Numbered from the stretch's first letter, positions 9,638-18,768 are shown. The stretch is DNA of 64,000 bases from Sphingomonas glacialis (GCF_014653575.1 NZ_BNAQ01000003.1:458694-522693), one strand, 5' to 3'. A program made the numbers and translations. The notes: generated from the sequence alone by a model not told the origin.

Positions 9638-11284
9638 ATGACCGAAATGCCGAGCGCACATGCCTTCGCGCCCAACGCCGTAACTGCGACAGCGCCCTGT
9701 ATCGGCATGGTGTTCGAAATCGCCGGGTCGAGCAGCCTGGTGATGCTCGATGCGCTGGCGCTCGACGCGACGGTGGGCAGTGCCGATCCGGTGATTGCCA
9801 CCGCCGGGTCGGTCGGCAGCCAGATCAAGATGCGCGTCGGCGGGACGTGGCTGATCGCCAATATCCGCTCGCTCAAGCTGATCGACGGGCATGACGACCG
9901 GATCGCCGCGACGGTCGACTTCCTCGGCGAAGGCGACGAGGAAAAGCTCACCGGCAAGCTCTACAAGTTCCGCCGCGGCGTGACGCGCTATCCGACTCCG
10001 GGCTGCGCGGTATACCCGGTCTCGACCACCGACCTGCGGCAGATCTATTCGGCCGACGACCGCGCGAATATCGAGATCGGCACGGTCTATCCGACCAAGG
10101 ACATCCGCGCCGCGCTGTATGTCGATGCGATGCTCGGCAAGCATTTCGCGCTGCTCGGCAGCACCGGCACGGGCAAGTCGACCAGCGCCGCGCTGATCCT
10201 CCACCGCATCTGCGAGCTCAGCCCGCAGGGGCATATCGTGATGATCGATCCGCACGGCGAATATGCCGCGGCGTTCAAGGGCAATGGCGCGATCTACGAC
10301 GTGTCGAATCTGCAAATGCCGTATTGGCTGATGAACTTCGAGGAACATTGCGAGGTGTTCGTCACCTCGTCGGGGTCGGAGAAGCAGATCGACGCCGACA
10401 TCCTCGCCAAATGCCTGCTGATGGCGCGCGCCAAGGGGCGGCTGGGCCAGGAGATCGGCAAGCTGACGGTCGATGCGCCGGTGCCGTATCTGCTGAGCGA
10501 CCTGACCAATTTGATCGGGCTCGAAATGGGCAAGATGGACCGCGCCGGTGACACCGCGCCGTATCTGCGGCTGCGCACCAAGATCGACGAGATCAAGGCC
10601 GATCCGCGCTACGGCTTCATGTTCTCCGGCATGCTCGTCGCCGATACGATGGCGGGTTTCATCGAACGCGTGTTCCGCTTGCCGGGCGACGGCAAGCCGA
10701 TTTCGATCATCGACGTGTCGGGCGTGCCGAGCGAGATCACCTCGGTGGTGGTGGCGGTGCTCAGCCGGATGGTATTCGATTTCGCGATCTGGTCGCGCGG
10801 CGAGCCGCAGCGGCCGATCCTGCTCGTCTGCGAGGAAGCGCATCGCTACATCCCCGCGGGGAACGGCGATGGATCAAGCGTCGGGCGGATCCTCTCGCGA
10901 ATCGCCAAAGAGGGGCGCAAATACGGCGTCTCGCTCGGGCTGATCACGCAGCGGCCGTCGGATCTGGCCGAGGGTGTGCTCTCGCAATGCGGTACGATCA
11001 TTGCGATGCGGCTCAACAACGATCGCGACCAGGCGTTCGTCCGCGCGGCGATGCCCGAGGGCGCGCGCGGCTTCCTCGATTCGATCCCGGCCTTGCGCAA
11101 CCGCGAGTGCATCATCTGCGGCGAGGGCGTCGCGATCCCGATCCGCGTCTCGTTCGATTCGCTCGCCGACGACAAGCGCCCGGCGTCGGACGATCCGCTC
11201 TTCTCGCAATTGTGGCGCCAGACCGGCGGCGAAGGCGAGATCATCGCACGGACCTTGAAGCGCTGGCGCGCGCAGGGGCGGTAA
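9638..11284 (+). CDS. HerA-like ATPase (DUF87/COG0433)
   Basis: A 548-residue cytoplasmic ATPase of the HerA/FtsK-type hexameric translocase group. The N-terminal HAS-barrel-like part covers about residues 20-125. The Walker A is GSTGTGKST at about residue 173, and the Walker B is ILLVCEEAH at about residue 394, followed by GRKYGVSLGLITQRPSDL. In archaea HerA works with the nuclease NurA in end resection; no NurA-like nuclease is adjacent. The ATG at 9638 is chosen because the preceding in-frame residues have no family character. Bacterial members also occur in defence loci, but nothing here supports that. Confidence 0.85.
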   Translation: MTEMPSAHAFAPNAVTATAPCIGMVFEIAGSSSLVMLDALALDATVGSADPVIATAGSVGSQIKMRVGGTWLIANIRSLKLIDGHDDRIAATVDFLGEGDEEKLTGKLYKFRRGVTRYPTPGCAVYPVSTTDLRQIYSADDRANIEIGTVYPTKDIRAALYVDAMLGKHFALLGSTGTGKSTSAALILHRICELSPQGHIVMIDPHGEYAAAFKGNGAIYDVSNLQMPYWLMNFEEHCEVFVTSSGSEKQIDADILAKCLLMARAKGRLGQEIGKLTVDAPVPYLLSDLTNLIGLEMGKMDRAGDTAPYLRLRTKIDEIKADPRYGFMFSGMLVADTMAGFIERVFRLPGDGKPISIIDVSGVPSEITSVVVAVLSRMVFDFAIWSRGEPQRPILLVCEEAHRYIPAGNGDGSSVGRILSRIAKEGRKYGVSLGLITQRPSDLAEGVLSQCGTIIAMRLNNDRDQAFVRAAMPEGARGFLDSIPALRNRECIICGEGVAIPIRVSFDSLADDKRPASDDPLFSQLWRQTGGEGEIIARTLKRWRAQGR

Positions 11285-11296
11285 GCGGCTGCGTCA

Positions 11297-11315
11297 TGCC
11301 GGACGTTATCCGGCA
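11297..11315. repeat. Short REP-like palindrome
   Basis: TGCCGGA (11297-11303), 5 bases, then TCCGGCA (11309-11315), just after the HerA-like gene and before the convergent peptidase gene. It lacks a T-tract and resembles the extragenic palindromes found elsewhere in the window. Confidence 0.5.
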
Positions 11316-11389
11316 TCCCGGCGTGCGATCGGTGTTACAGGGTGCGGCTGGCGGCTCGTACGGACCCCGGATCGAACCGGTGACGCGGC

Positions 11390-12856
11390 TTACGCGCCCG
11401 GCTTGACCGCGAGCAGGCTTGCGACCTTCGCCTTGAACGCGCGCAATTGCTCGCCCGACAGCGTCGCCACGCTCGAGAAGGAGAAGCCGCGCGGATTGAC
11501 CGCGACGCCGCCGCGCAGCACTTCCCAGTGGAGATGCGGGCCGGTCGACATGCCGCTATTGCCCGAATAGCCGATCACCTCGCCGCGCGACACATGCTGC
11601 CCGGGGCGCGTCGCGAAGCGGCTGAGATGGCCGTAATGCGTCTCGATCCCGCCGCCATGCGACAGCTTGATGAAATTGCCATACCCGCCGCTGCGCCCGG
11701 CAAAGGTGATCGTGCCGTCGGCGGGGGCGTGAATCGGCGTGCCCCACGCGGTGCCGATGTCGATGCCCTTGTGCATCCGCGTGAAGCCGAGCAGCGGATG
11801 GAAGCGCATGCCAAAGCTCGAGGTGATCCGCGCCATCGACACCGGCATGGTGAACATGCCCTGCCGCTCGGACTGGCCGCTCGCTTCGTACCAGGTGCCG
11901 TCGGTCCATTGCACGAGCTGCGTCTTGGCGGCGCCGTGATCGAGCCCGGCGAACAGCAGATTGCCGAGCTGCGTTTCGCCCGTCGCCGCGCGTTTGCGCT
12001 CGATCACCAGGTCGTACGAATCGTCGCGCCCGACGCGGCCGATCGCGAACTTGCTCGCAATCGCCTTGATGTACGTCTCGACCAGCTTGACGGGAACGCC
12101 GGCGGCGCGCGCCGAGCGGTACAGGCTGCTGCCGACCGGGCCCTGGATGCGCAGCGGGGTCGTGTCGATCGCGATCGATTGCTTGGTCAGCACGAGCTGG
12201 TCGCCGACGCGCTTGAGCGTCAGCTGCTCGTCGAAGCGGGCGCGCAAGGCGAGCGCCTCGAGCGGGCGTGCGACGCTGCGATTAGGGCGGCGGCCGAGCG
12301 TCATCGGGACTTGCGTGCCGGGTTTCAGATCGCCGAGCGGGACCGAGCTCGCGATCAGCGCGACGGCGTTTTGCGCATCGCGTTCGGATACGCCGGCGCG
12401 CTGGAGCATGTCGCCGAAACTGTCACCTTGGCCGACGGTCGCGGTGCGGTCCTCGACCGGGCGTTCGGGGGCTTCGGCAAGCGGGACGACCAAGTCGTTC
12501 GACGCCATGTGCCGCCCGCTGTTCGCGCCGAGCGCGAGCGGCAGAATCGCTTGCGCGCGGGCTTCGTCGCGGTCGGCGCCGGTCAGCGGGGCGGGGATCG
12601 CGCCCAGGATCGGGCGGGTGATCGGCGGGGCGATCGCGATCGCGGTGGCGCACAGAGCGGCGCAGGTCGCCGCACCGCGCCACCAGTCGAGCGAGCCGAT
12701 CCGCGATCCGAGATCGGGAACCCAATCGATGTGCAATGCGGCGGCGCGCAGTTTTTCGAAGCGGGTGAGCTCGGCATTGGGCACGAGCGCGCGACCGAAG
12801 GAGATGGCGGCGGTGCCGCCAGCCTGGTCGAGCCCATGATCGTTACGCAAGAACAA
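11390..12856 (-). CDS. M23-family murein metallopeptidase
   Basis: A 488-residue envelope protein. One membrane segment lies at about residues 60-80 and a central region precedes the C-terminal LytM/M23 domain at about residues 350-460. The zinc motifs are HKGID (H-x3-D) and GPHLHWEV (H-x-H). The domain probably cuts peptide crosslinks in peptidoglycan or activates amidases. No ATG fits the N-terminus; the first start is TTG at 12856, with GGGGG at a suitable distance, and it is kept because the membrane segment follows. The gene diverges from the helicase across about 260 bases. Confidence 0.87.
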   Translation of the reverse strand: MFLRNDHGLDQAGGTAAISFGRALVPNAELTRFEKLRAAALHIDWVPDLGSRIGSLDWWRGAATCAALCATAIAIAPPITRPILGAIPAPLTGADRDEARAQAILPLALGANSGRHMASNDLVVPLAEAPERPVEDRTATVGQGDSFGDMLQRAGVSERDAQNAVALIASSVPLGDLKPGTQVPMTLGRRPNRSVARPLEALALRARFDEQLTLKRVGDQLVLTKQSIAIDTTPLRIQGPVGSSLYRSARAAGVPVKLVETYIKAIASKFAIGRVGRDDSYDLVIERKRAATGETQLGNLLFAGLDHGAAKTQLVQWTDGTWYEASGQSERQGMFTMPVSMARITSSFGMRFHPLLGFTRMHKGIDIGTAWGTPIHAPADGTITFAGRSGGYGNFIKLSHGGGIETHYGHLSRFATRPGQHVSRGEVIGYSGNSGMSTGPHLHWEVLRGGVAVNPRGFSFSSVATLSGEQLRAFKAKVASLLAVKPGA

Positions 12857-13118
12857 GGATTCGCGCCCCCGAAAAATCGATACACGCTGCTCGTTCCGCC
12901 CCGCAGCATGGAGCCAAATGACTGTGGTGCCAAAACCCTAAAGTCAAATTAACCCCGCCCTTGGAAAGCGCGCAGAACGCCGATGCGTTGCCGCGCTGCG
13001 ACGAGATGGAGAAACGCTGTGCGAGGCAGCGCTTTAGCGTGGTTAACGAGGCCGCTGCAGATCGTATTTTTGCCTAGTGGTTGCACTTAGGTGCCCGGCA
13101 CGCGATGTTGCACGCGTC

Positions 13119-15659
13119 ATGCAGCGTACCGCAGAACATGCCGTCACGGCGGTGCTCGGACCGACCAATACCGGCAAGACCCATCTCGCGGTCGAGCGGA
13201 TGTGCGGGCATTCGAGCGGGATGATCGGCTTCCCGCTGCGGCTGCTGGCGCGCGAGGTCTATGACCGCGTCGTCAAGCTCAAGGGCGAGAACCGCGTCGC
13301 GCTGATCACCGGCGAGGAAAAGATCGTCCCCAAGGACGCGCGCTGGTTCCTGTGCACCGCCGAATCGATGCCGCTCGACAAGGATCTGGCGTTCGTCGCG
13401 CTCGACGAGGCGCAGCTGGGCGCCGATCCCGAGCGCGGCCACGTCTTCACCGACCGCATCTTACGCGCACGCGGTCGTGAGGAGACGATGCTGCTCGGTT
13501 CGGAGTCGCTGCGGCCGATGCTCAAGGCGCTGGTGCCGGGCATCGAGATCATCAATCGCCCGCGCTTCTCGACGCTGAGCTATGCCGGCGCGAAGAAGAT
13601 CAGCCGGCTGCCCAAGCGCTCGGCGATCGTCGCGTTCAGCGCCGAGGAAGTGTACGCCGTCGCCGAGATGCTGCGGCGCTTGCGTGGCGGAGCGGCGGTG
13701 GTGATGGGCGCGCTCAGCCCGCGCACGCGCAACGCACAGGTCGCGATGTTCCAGGCGGGCGAGGTCGATTATCTCGTCGCGACCGATGCGATCGGCATGG
13801 GGCTTAACATGGACGTGGCGCACGTCGCCTTTGCCAGCCTCAACAAGTTCGACGGCCATCGCCAGCGCCGCCTGCGCGTATCCGAGATGGCGCAGATCGC
13901 CGGACGCGCCGGGCGGCACCAGCGCGATGGCACCTTCGGCGCGCTGGTCGAGGAAGGGCCGGGGGCGTTCACGCCCGAGGAAGTGTTCGCGATCGAGGAG
14001 CATCGCTTCCCGCCGCTCGAGCAGCTCTATTGGCGGCAGGGCGAGCCCGATTATGCGAGTGTCGATGCGCTGATCGAAAGCCTCGAGCAGCGCCCCGCGC
14101 ACCGCGTGCTGTGGGCGGCACCGCAGTCGACCGACCTCGCGGTGTTGAAGCGGATGGCGGAGGAGCCCGGCGTGCGCGGGCGGTGTCGCTCGCCGGCGAT
14201 GGTCGCGCGGTTGTGGGCGGCGTGCGGGGTGCCCGATTTCCGCAAGCTCGGTGTCGATCCGCACACGCGCTTCGTGGCAAGGCTGTTCGGCTATCTGAGC
14301 GAGGGCAACGGCCACATTCCGCACGACTGGTTCGCTGCCGAAATCGCGCGGCTCGACAATGTCGCGGGCGATGTCGAGACGCTGGCGGGTCGGATCGCGG
14401 CGGCGCGGAGCTGGTCGTATATCGCCAACCGCGCCGACTGGCTGGCCGATCCGGCGCATTGGTCGGCACGCGCGGGCGCGGTCGAGGAGCGGCTCTCGGA
14501 TGCGCTCCACCTGAGTCTCACGCAGCGCTTCGTCGACAAGCGCACGACGCTGCTGATGCGCCAGATCGGCGCCGATCCCCGCGCGTTGCCCGTCACGATC
14601 GGCGCGCAGGGTGAGGTGATGGTCGAGGATCATGCGATCGGGCGGCTCGACGGCTTCCGCTTCGTCGTCGCGCCTGATGCGCGTGCGACCGACAAACGGC
14701 TGCTGCTCGCCGCTGCCGAACGCCGGCTCGGCGACGAACGCGCGCGGCGCGGCGTGGCGCTGGCCGAGGCGGAGGATCACGCGCTGGCGCTGTCGGCCGA
14801 GGTTGGCGCGGTGCCGACTTTGCTGTGGGGCGAGCTTGCGGTCGCGACGCTCGCGCCGGGGCCGACGCTGTTGCGCCCGCGCGTGCTGCTCGATCGCGCG
14901 CTCGATTGCCTGAGCGTCGAGGCGCGTGGGAAGATCGAAGCGCGGCTGAAGCTGTGGCTCGCCGGGCAGCTCAAGCGCAGCGTGCCGGGGCTGGTCGTGC
15001 TCGACGGCGTCCAGCGCGATCCGGCGGCCAGCCCGGCGTCGCGCGCGGTCGCGGCGGCACTCGTCGCGCATGGCGGGATCGTCGCGCGCGCCGATATTGC
15101 GGTGGCGGTCGACGGGCTCGATCCGGTGGCGCGCAAAGCGTTTCGTGGGGCGGGGTTCACGATTGGTGCGCTCGACCTGTTCGATCCGCGGTTGCTCAAG
15201 CCGGGCGCGGCGCGCTGGCGGCGCGTCCTGCTCGCCGCACGCAATACGCAGCCGGTGGGCGCAGGGCCGCGCGAAGGGGCGACGGTGCTCGACCGTGCCG
15301 CGCCGGGCGCGACGCTGGCGCATGGCTATCGCCCGGTCGGCGCGCAGGCGGTGCGGATCGACTTGATCGAACGCATCGCGCGGGCGGCGCATGACGCGCG
15401 CGGCAGCCAGGGGCGCAAACCGTTCGTGCTCGATCCGGCGCTCGCGCTGTCGATGGGGCTGACGCGCGCGACGCTCGAGCAATTGATGGGGGGCTTCGGC
15501 TTCCGCCCTGCGCCGAGCGCCGACGACACGCTGCGCTGGAGCTGGCGCGGCCGCCCGCCGGTGCGCCCTGCGCCACCGCCGCGCGATACGGCGATGGCAG
15601 GGGCGATGGCAGGGGCGATGGCGGGCGCGTTCGCCGCGCTCGGCGGACAGGCGGAGTAA
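13119..15659 (+). CDS. SUV3-like DExH-box helicase
   Basis: An 846-residue RNA/DNA helicase of the group related to mitochondrial SUV3. The Walker A is GPTNTGKTH at about residue 14, followed by DEAQ near residue 95 (VALDEAQLGA), a motif III-like LLGSES, and motif VI as MAQIAGRAGRH. The C-terminal half is the alphaproteobacterial extension and ends in a low-complexity tail with repeated AMAGAMAG. ATG 13119 is preferred over the GTG at 13077. It is 24 bases from the S4-domain gene and in line with fdxA and carD, so a link to RNA turnover is plausible. Confidence 0.87.
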   Translation: MQRTAEHAVTAVLGPTNTGKTHLAVERMCGHSSGMIGFPLRLLAREVYDRVVKLKGENRVALITGEEKIVPKDARWFLCTAESMPLDKDLAFVALDEAQLGADPERGHVFTDRILRARGREETMLLGSESLRPMLKALVPGIEIINRPRFSTLSYAGAKKISRLPKRSAIVAFSAEEVYAVAEMLRRLRGGAAVVMGALSPRTRNAQVAMFQAGEVDYLVATDAIGMGLNMDVAHVAFASLNKFDGHRQRRLRVSEMAQIAGRAGRHQRDGTFGALVEEGPGAFTPEEVFAIEEHRFPPLEQLYWRQGEPDYASVDALIESLEQRPAHRVLWAAPQSTDLAVLKRMAEEPGVRGRCRSPAMVARLWAACGVPDFRKLGVDPHTRFVARLFGYLSEGNGHIPHDWFAAEIARLDNVAGDVETLAGRIAAARSWSYIANRADWLADPAHWSARAGAVEERLSDALHLSLTQRFVDKRTTLLMRQIGADPRALPVTIGAQGEVMVEDHAIGRLDGFRFVVAPDARATDKRLLLAAAERRLGDERARRGVALAEAEDHALALSAEVGAVPTLLWGELAVATLAPGPTLLRPRVLLDRALDCLSVEARGKIEARLKLWLAGQLKRSVPGLVVLDGVQRDPAASPASRAVAAALVAHGGIVARADIAVAVDGLDPVARKAFRGAGFTIGALDLFDPRLLKPGAARWRRVLLAARNTQPVGAGPREGATVLDRAAPGATLAHGYRPVGAQAVRIDLIERIARAAHDARGSQGRKPFVLDPALALSMGLTRATLEQLMGGFGFRPAPSADDTLRWSWRGRPPVRPAPPPRDTAMAGAMAGAMAGAFAALGGQAE

Positions 15660-15683
15660 GGTTTGGGCGAATCGACGCACACG

Positions 15684-15986
15684 ATGCGGCTCGACCGCTT
15701 TTTATGGTTCGCGCGGATCGTCAAAACGCGCGCGATTGCGCAGACCATGGCGGCGAGCGGCCATGTCCGCGTCGATGGTCGCGCGGTCGACAAGCCCGCG
15801 ACGCTGGTGCGGATCGGTAGCGTCATCGCCTTTGCGACCCCCGCCGGCCGGGTTCGCGCGCTCCGCCTCGTCGTGCTGCCGCAGCGCCGCGGTCCGCCCG
15901 AGGAGGGGCGTGCGTGTTACGACGAGTTGCTCGAAAATACGCGTCCGACGCGCGCAAGCGTTGACGGCGGTGACGCTCGGGCATAG
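15684..15986 (+). CDS. S4-domain RNA-binding protein (Hsp15-like)
   Basis: A 100-residue protein. The S4 domain begins at its N-terminus (MRLDRFLWFARIVKTRAIAQ) and continues through GHVRVDGRAVDKPATLVRIG. Hsp15, the best-known relative, binds stalled 50S subunits carrying nascent chains. The ATG at 15684 is chosen because the S4 fold starts exactly there; a TTG at 15663 would add seven residues but has poor spacing to its ribosome site. It sits between the helicase and fdxA genes. Confidence 0.85.
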   Translation: MRLDRFLWFARIVKTRAIAQTMAASGHVRVDGRAVDKPATLVRIGSVIAFATPAGRVRALRLVVLPQRRGPPEEGRACYDELLENTRPTRASVDGGDARA

Positions 15987-16019
15987 CAGCACAAGCGTTC
16001 GTACTCCGGGAGTGTTTTA

Positions 16020-16358
16020 ATGACCTACGTCGTCACCGATGCCTGCATCAAGTGCAAGTACATGGACTGCGTCGAGGTGTGCCCGGTCGACTGCTTCTAC
16101 GAAGGCGAGAACATGCTGGTGATCAATCCCAGCGAGTGCATCGATTGCGGCGTGTGCGAGCCCGAATGCCCCGCCGAGGCCATTCTCCCGGACACCGAAT
16201 CGGGTCTCGAGCAGTGGCTCGAGCTCAACACGACCTTCTCGGGCCAGTGGCCCAACGTCACGCGCAACGCTAACCAGACGCCGGCCGATGCCGATGCGTG
16301 GAAGGGCAAGCCGGGCAAGATGGAGTTCTTCTCGCCCGAGCCGGGCGCGGGCGACTGA
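16020..16358 (+). CDS. fdxA: Seven-iron ferredoxin FdxA
   Basis: A 112-residue electron carrier with one [3Fe-4S] and one [4Fe-4S] cluster. It shows [17 protein letters not shown] at residues 9-25 and [12 protein letters not shown] at about residues 40-51, giving the expected ligands. The roughly 50-residue C-terminal extension ending in [14 protein letters not shown] is characteristic of alphaproteobacterial FdxA. It lies between the S4-protein gene and carD. The redox partners are not encoded nearby. Confidence 0.95.
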   Translation: MTYVVTDACIKCKYMDCVEVCPVDCFYEGENMLVINPSECIDCGVCEPECPAEAILPDTESGLEQWLELNTTFSGQWPNVTRNANQTPADADAWKGKPGKMEFFSPEPGAGD

Positions 16359-16423
16359 AGTGTCGCGAATCGGGGCAGAACTCCGCCTCGATCCGCGATT
16401 GCACGCAAAAGCAATGCGCAATG

Positions 16424-16443
16424 ACGTCGCGAGTGCGACGTTT
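16424..16443 (+). terminator. Weak hairpin terminator after fdxA
   Basis: ACGTCGC (16424-16430), loop GAGT, GCGACGT (16435-16441), then only TT. It forms a perfect 7-bp stem 65 bases after the fdxA stop. The short T-run makes it a weak terminator at best. AT-rich DNA directly downstream (16441-16475) could hold the carD promoter. Confidence 0.45.
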
Positions 16444-16611
16444 AGCTGGTAATTTTATTACGACTCTGTTAAAAGGACAGGGACGCAAGCGCCATCGCGC
16501 GCGCTTTCGGCACGGAGACGTACAACAACACCCACATCCGCACGTGCTCTGCAGCTTTTCTGCCGCGGATGCGTTGCACCGGATACCCGGTCCACAGAAA
16601 GGTCTTACGGA

Positions 16612-17145
16612 ATGGCTGCCAAGGCGCTGTCCTTCGACGTCGGCGATTATGTCGTTTATCCCAAGCACGGTGTCGGCCGTGTGATCGAGCTCCAACGGCA
16701 GGAAATCGCCGGGATGCAGCTCGAACTCTATGTTCTGCGGTTCGAAAAAGAGCGCATGACGCTGCGCGTGCCCACCAACAAGGCGGAAAGCGTCGGGATG
16801 CGTAAGCTCTCGAGCGACAAGACGTTGCGTGAAGCGCTCGACACGCTGACCGGCAAGCCGCGCGTCAAGCGCACCATGTGGTCGCGTCGCGCGCAGGAAT
16901 ATGAAGCCAAGATCAATTCGGGCGACCTCGTGTCGATCGCCGAAGTGGTGCGCGATCTGTTCCGCGCCGACGACCAGCCCGAGCAGAGCTATTCCGAGCG
17001 CCAGATCTTCGAAGGCGCGACCAGCCGCCTCGCGCGCGAACTCGCCGCGATGGAGCAGGTCGACGAGCCGACCGCACAGGAAAAGATCCTCGAGATCCTG
17101 CGCAAGGCCGCCGCGATCCACAACAAGGACAAGGCTCCGGCTTGA
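16612..17145 (+). CDS. carD: CarD-family transcriptional regulator
   Basis: A 177-residue RNA-polymerase-binding protein. The N-terminal CarD/TRCF RNAP-interaction domain is visible as FDVGDYVVYPKHGVGRVIEL (residues 6-25), and the helical C-terminal DNA-contacting domain includes a Trp in KRTMWSRRAQEYEAKI. CarD stabilises the open promoter complex, including at rRNA promoters, and is widespread in Alphaproteobacteria. It has its own leader of about 250 bases after fdxA and a good terminator at 17172, so it is probably monocistronic. Confidence 0.93.
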   Translation: MAAKALSFDVGDYVVYPKHGVGRVIELQRQEIAGMQLELYVLRFEKERMTLRVPTNKAESVGMRKLSSDKTLREALDTLTGKPRVKRTMWSRRAQEYEAKINSGDLVSIAEVVRDLFRADDQPEQSYSERQIFEGATSRLARELAAMEQVDEPTAQEKILEILRKAAAIHNKDKAPA

Positions 17146-17171
17146 TTCTTCGCACCATCGACGTGCCATCA

Positions 17172-17202
17172 GGGGGCGGCCGGCGACGGCTGCCCCTTTT
17201 TT
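17172..17202 (+). terminator. Intrinsic terminator of carD
   Basis: GGGGCGGCC pairs with GGCTGCCCC (one G-U pair) around a 6-base loop and is followed directly by TTTTTT. It lies about 25 bases after the carD stop and is one of the clearest intrinsic terminators in the window. Confidence 0.9.
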
Positions 17203-17256
17203 GTTGCGCGGCCGGTTCGTCAGTGTATTATTGTTGCAACACACAGGAGTTCCGTC

Positions 17257-17982
17257 ATGCGCGTCCTTCCGTTTCTCATCGCCGTCCCGCTCGCAGCGTG
17301 CTCGTTCAACAGCGACGCATCGCCCCCGGGTGACTCGGCCCCGCGTGCGACGCGCAGCTTCGCGATCGCCGATTTCACCGGCGTCGCGCTGCGTGGGTCG
17401 GACGATGTCGACGTGCGCGTCGGGTCGGGCTTTTCGGTGCGCGCGCAGGGGGCCCGCAGCGAGCTCGACAAGCTCGAGATCGTGCGCGAGGGCGACACGC
17501 TCCGCGTCGGGCGCAAGAAAAACCTCGGCGGCTTCAGCTGGGGCTCGAAGCAAGACCGCGTGAAGATCTTCGTGACGATGCCGCGGATCGTCGCGGCGCA
17601 AATCGCCGGGTCGGGCAATATGGCGATCGACCGCGTCGCGGGCGCACGCTTCGACGCCGATGCCGCGGGCTCGGGCGATCTCTCGATCGGCGCGCTTGCC
17701 GTGCCGCAGGCCAAGCTGGCGGTCGCCGGATCGGGCAATATCACCGCCAAGGGTGCGGTCGAGCGGTTGGCGATCGATGTCGCCGGCTCGGGCAATGTTG
17801 CCGCGCGCGGGCTCAAGGCGCGCGGCGCGACGGTGTCGATCGCCGGATCGGGCGACGTCACCGCCGATGTCAGTGGCGAGGCGCGGGTTTCGATGGTCGG
17901 TTCGGGCAATGTCGATCTCGGGCCGGCGGCGCATTGCACGACGACCAAGGTTGGCTCGGGCGAGGTGCGCTGCGGCGGGTGA
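17257..17982 (+). CDS. GIN-domain (DUF2807) lipoprotein
   Basis: A 241-residue exported protein. The signal peptide ends in a lipobox, LAAC at residues 12-15, so it is probably a lipoprotein. The rest is a DUF2807 putative auto-transporter adhesin, head GIN domain: a beta-helix-like series of AGSGN/AGSGD turns spaced about 20 residues apart (at least seven). GIN-domain proteins are thought to sit in the envelope; their binding partner is unknown. An AGGAG ribosome site precedes the ATG. A second GIN protein follows, which suggests duplication and joint function. Confidence 0.85.
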   Translation: MRVLPFLIAVPLAACSFNSDASPPGDSAPRATRSFAIADFTGVALRGSDDVDVRVGSGFSVRAQGARSELDKLEIVREGDTLRVGRKKNLGGFSWGSKQDRVKIFVTMPRIVAAQIAGSGNMAIDRVAGARFDADAAGSGDLSIGALAVPQAKLAVAGSGNITAKGAVERLAIDVAGSGNVAARGLKARGATVSIAGSGDVTADVSGEARVSMVGSGNVDLGPAAHCTTTKVGSGEVRCGG

Positions 17983-18027
17983 TCGGGGTCGGCTGATCGG
18001 GGGCGGCCGATCGGAGTCGGCTGATCG
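17981..18027. repeat. Three-copy 14-bp tandem repeat between the GIN genes
   Basis: Three consecutive 14-base units (GATCGGGGTCGGCT, GATCGGGGGCGGCC, GATCGGAGTCGGCT) plus a partial GATCG. The array begins at the stop codon of the first GIN gene and fills half of the intergenic space. Each unit contains a GATC site. It may be neutral slippage or a spacing or regulatory element. Confidence 0.8.
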
Positions 18028-18066
18028 CGCTTGCGCGGCGCGGCACTTGCGCGGATGGTCGCGGCG

Positions 18067-18762
18067 ATGCTGCGCTTCCTGACCCTTGCCATGCTCGTCG
18101 CGGTTGCGCCTGCGCGCGCCGCCGAACGCAGCTATTTCATCGGCGATTTCGACCGGATCCGCGTCGAGGGGCCGTTCGACGTGCGGCTCGCGACGCGCGG
18201 CACGCCTGCCGCGCGCGTGACTGGCGCGACCGACGGGCTCGACGTGCATGTCGATGCTCGGGTGCTGACGATCCGCGGGACGGCGCGCGATTCGGACGGT
18301 TCTTCCCGGGCGGGCGCCGCCGACCCGCCGACGATCTATGTGCGGACGACCGATCTCCACGCTGCGGCGGTGATCGGCGGGGGGAAACTCGTCATTGCCG
18401 GTCCACTGCGCGGGGCGCGCGTCGACCTGCAGATTTCCGGCAGCGGATCGATCACCGCGCCCGAGCTCGCCGCCGATCAAGTCTCGGTGACGCTCGTCGG
18501 CGCGGGCGCGATGACGCTGGGCGGGCGGACCGCGCGGTTGCGCGTGCTCAGCACCGGGGCGGGGTCGATCGATGCGAGCGCGTTGCTCGCCAACGAAGCG
18601 CTGTTGCGGCTCGACGGATCGGGCGCGACGCAAGCCAATGCGCGCTATGTCGCCGATGTCGTGACGACCGGGCTCGGTGCGGTAACGGTCTCGGGCAGCC
18701 CGAAATGCAAGGTCAAGGCGCCCGCCGGTGCGCCGGTGACGTGCGGCGGCAGCGCGCCGTAA
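18067..18762 (+). CDS. Second GIN-domain (DUF2807) exported protein
   Basis: A 231-residue protein with a Sec signal peptide (LTLAMLVAVAPARA, cleavage near residue 18) and no lipobox. It has one GIN-type beta-helical domain that begins FDRIRVEGPFDVRLATRG and shows SGSGS and GAGS turns. The ATG at 18067 is chosen for the signal peptide and a GGATGG upstream; an ATG at 18055 is also possible. It is 84 bases after the GIN lipoprotein gene and probably in the same transcript. It is more diverged in its turns than its neighbour. Confidence 0.8.
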   Translation: MLRFLTLAMLVAVAPARAAERSYFIGDFDRIRVEGPFDVRLATRGTPAARVTGATDGLDVHVDARVLTIRGTARDSDGSSRAGAADPPTIYVRTTDLHAAAVIGGGKLVIAGPLRGARVDLQISGSGSITAPELAADQVSVTLVGAGAMTLGGRTARLRVLSTGAGSIDASALLANEALLRLDGSGATQANARYVADVVTTGLGAVTVSGSPKCKVKAPAGAPVTCGGSAP

Positions 18763-18768
18763 GCGGCG

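Noticed and set aside
13461..15680. Minus-strand open frame of 739 residues opposite the helicase
   Set aside because: Arg/His/Ala-rich composition with no family features; the helicase frame has clear motifs along its whole length.
16270..18633. Minus-strand open frame of 787 residues spanning carD and the GIN genes
   Set aside because: It crosses three well-supported plus-strand genes and a terminator, and has antisense-type composition.
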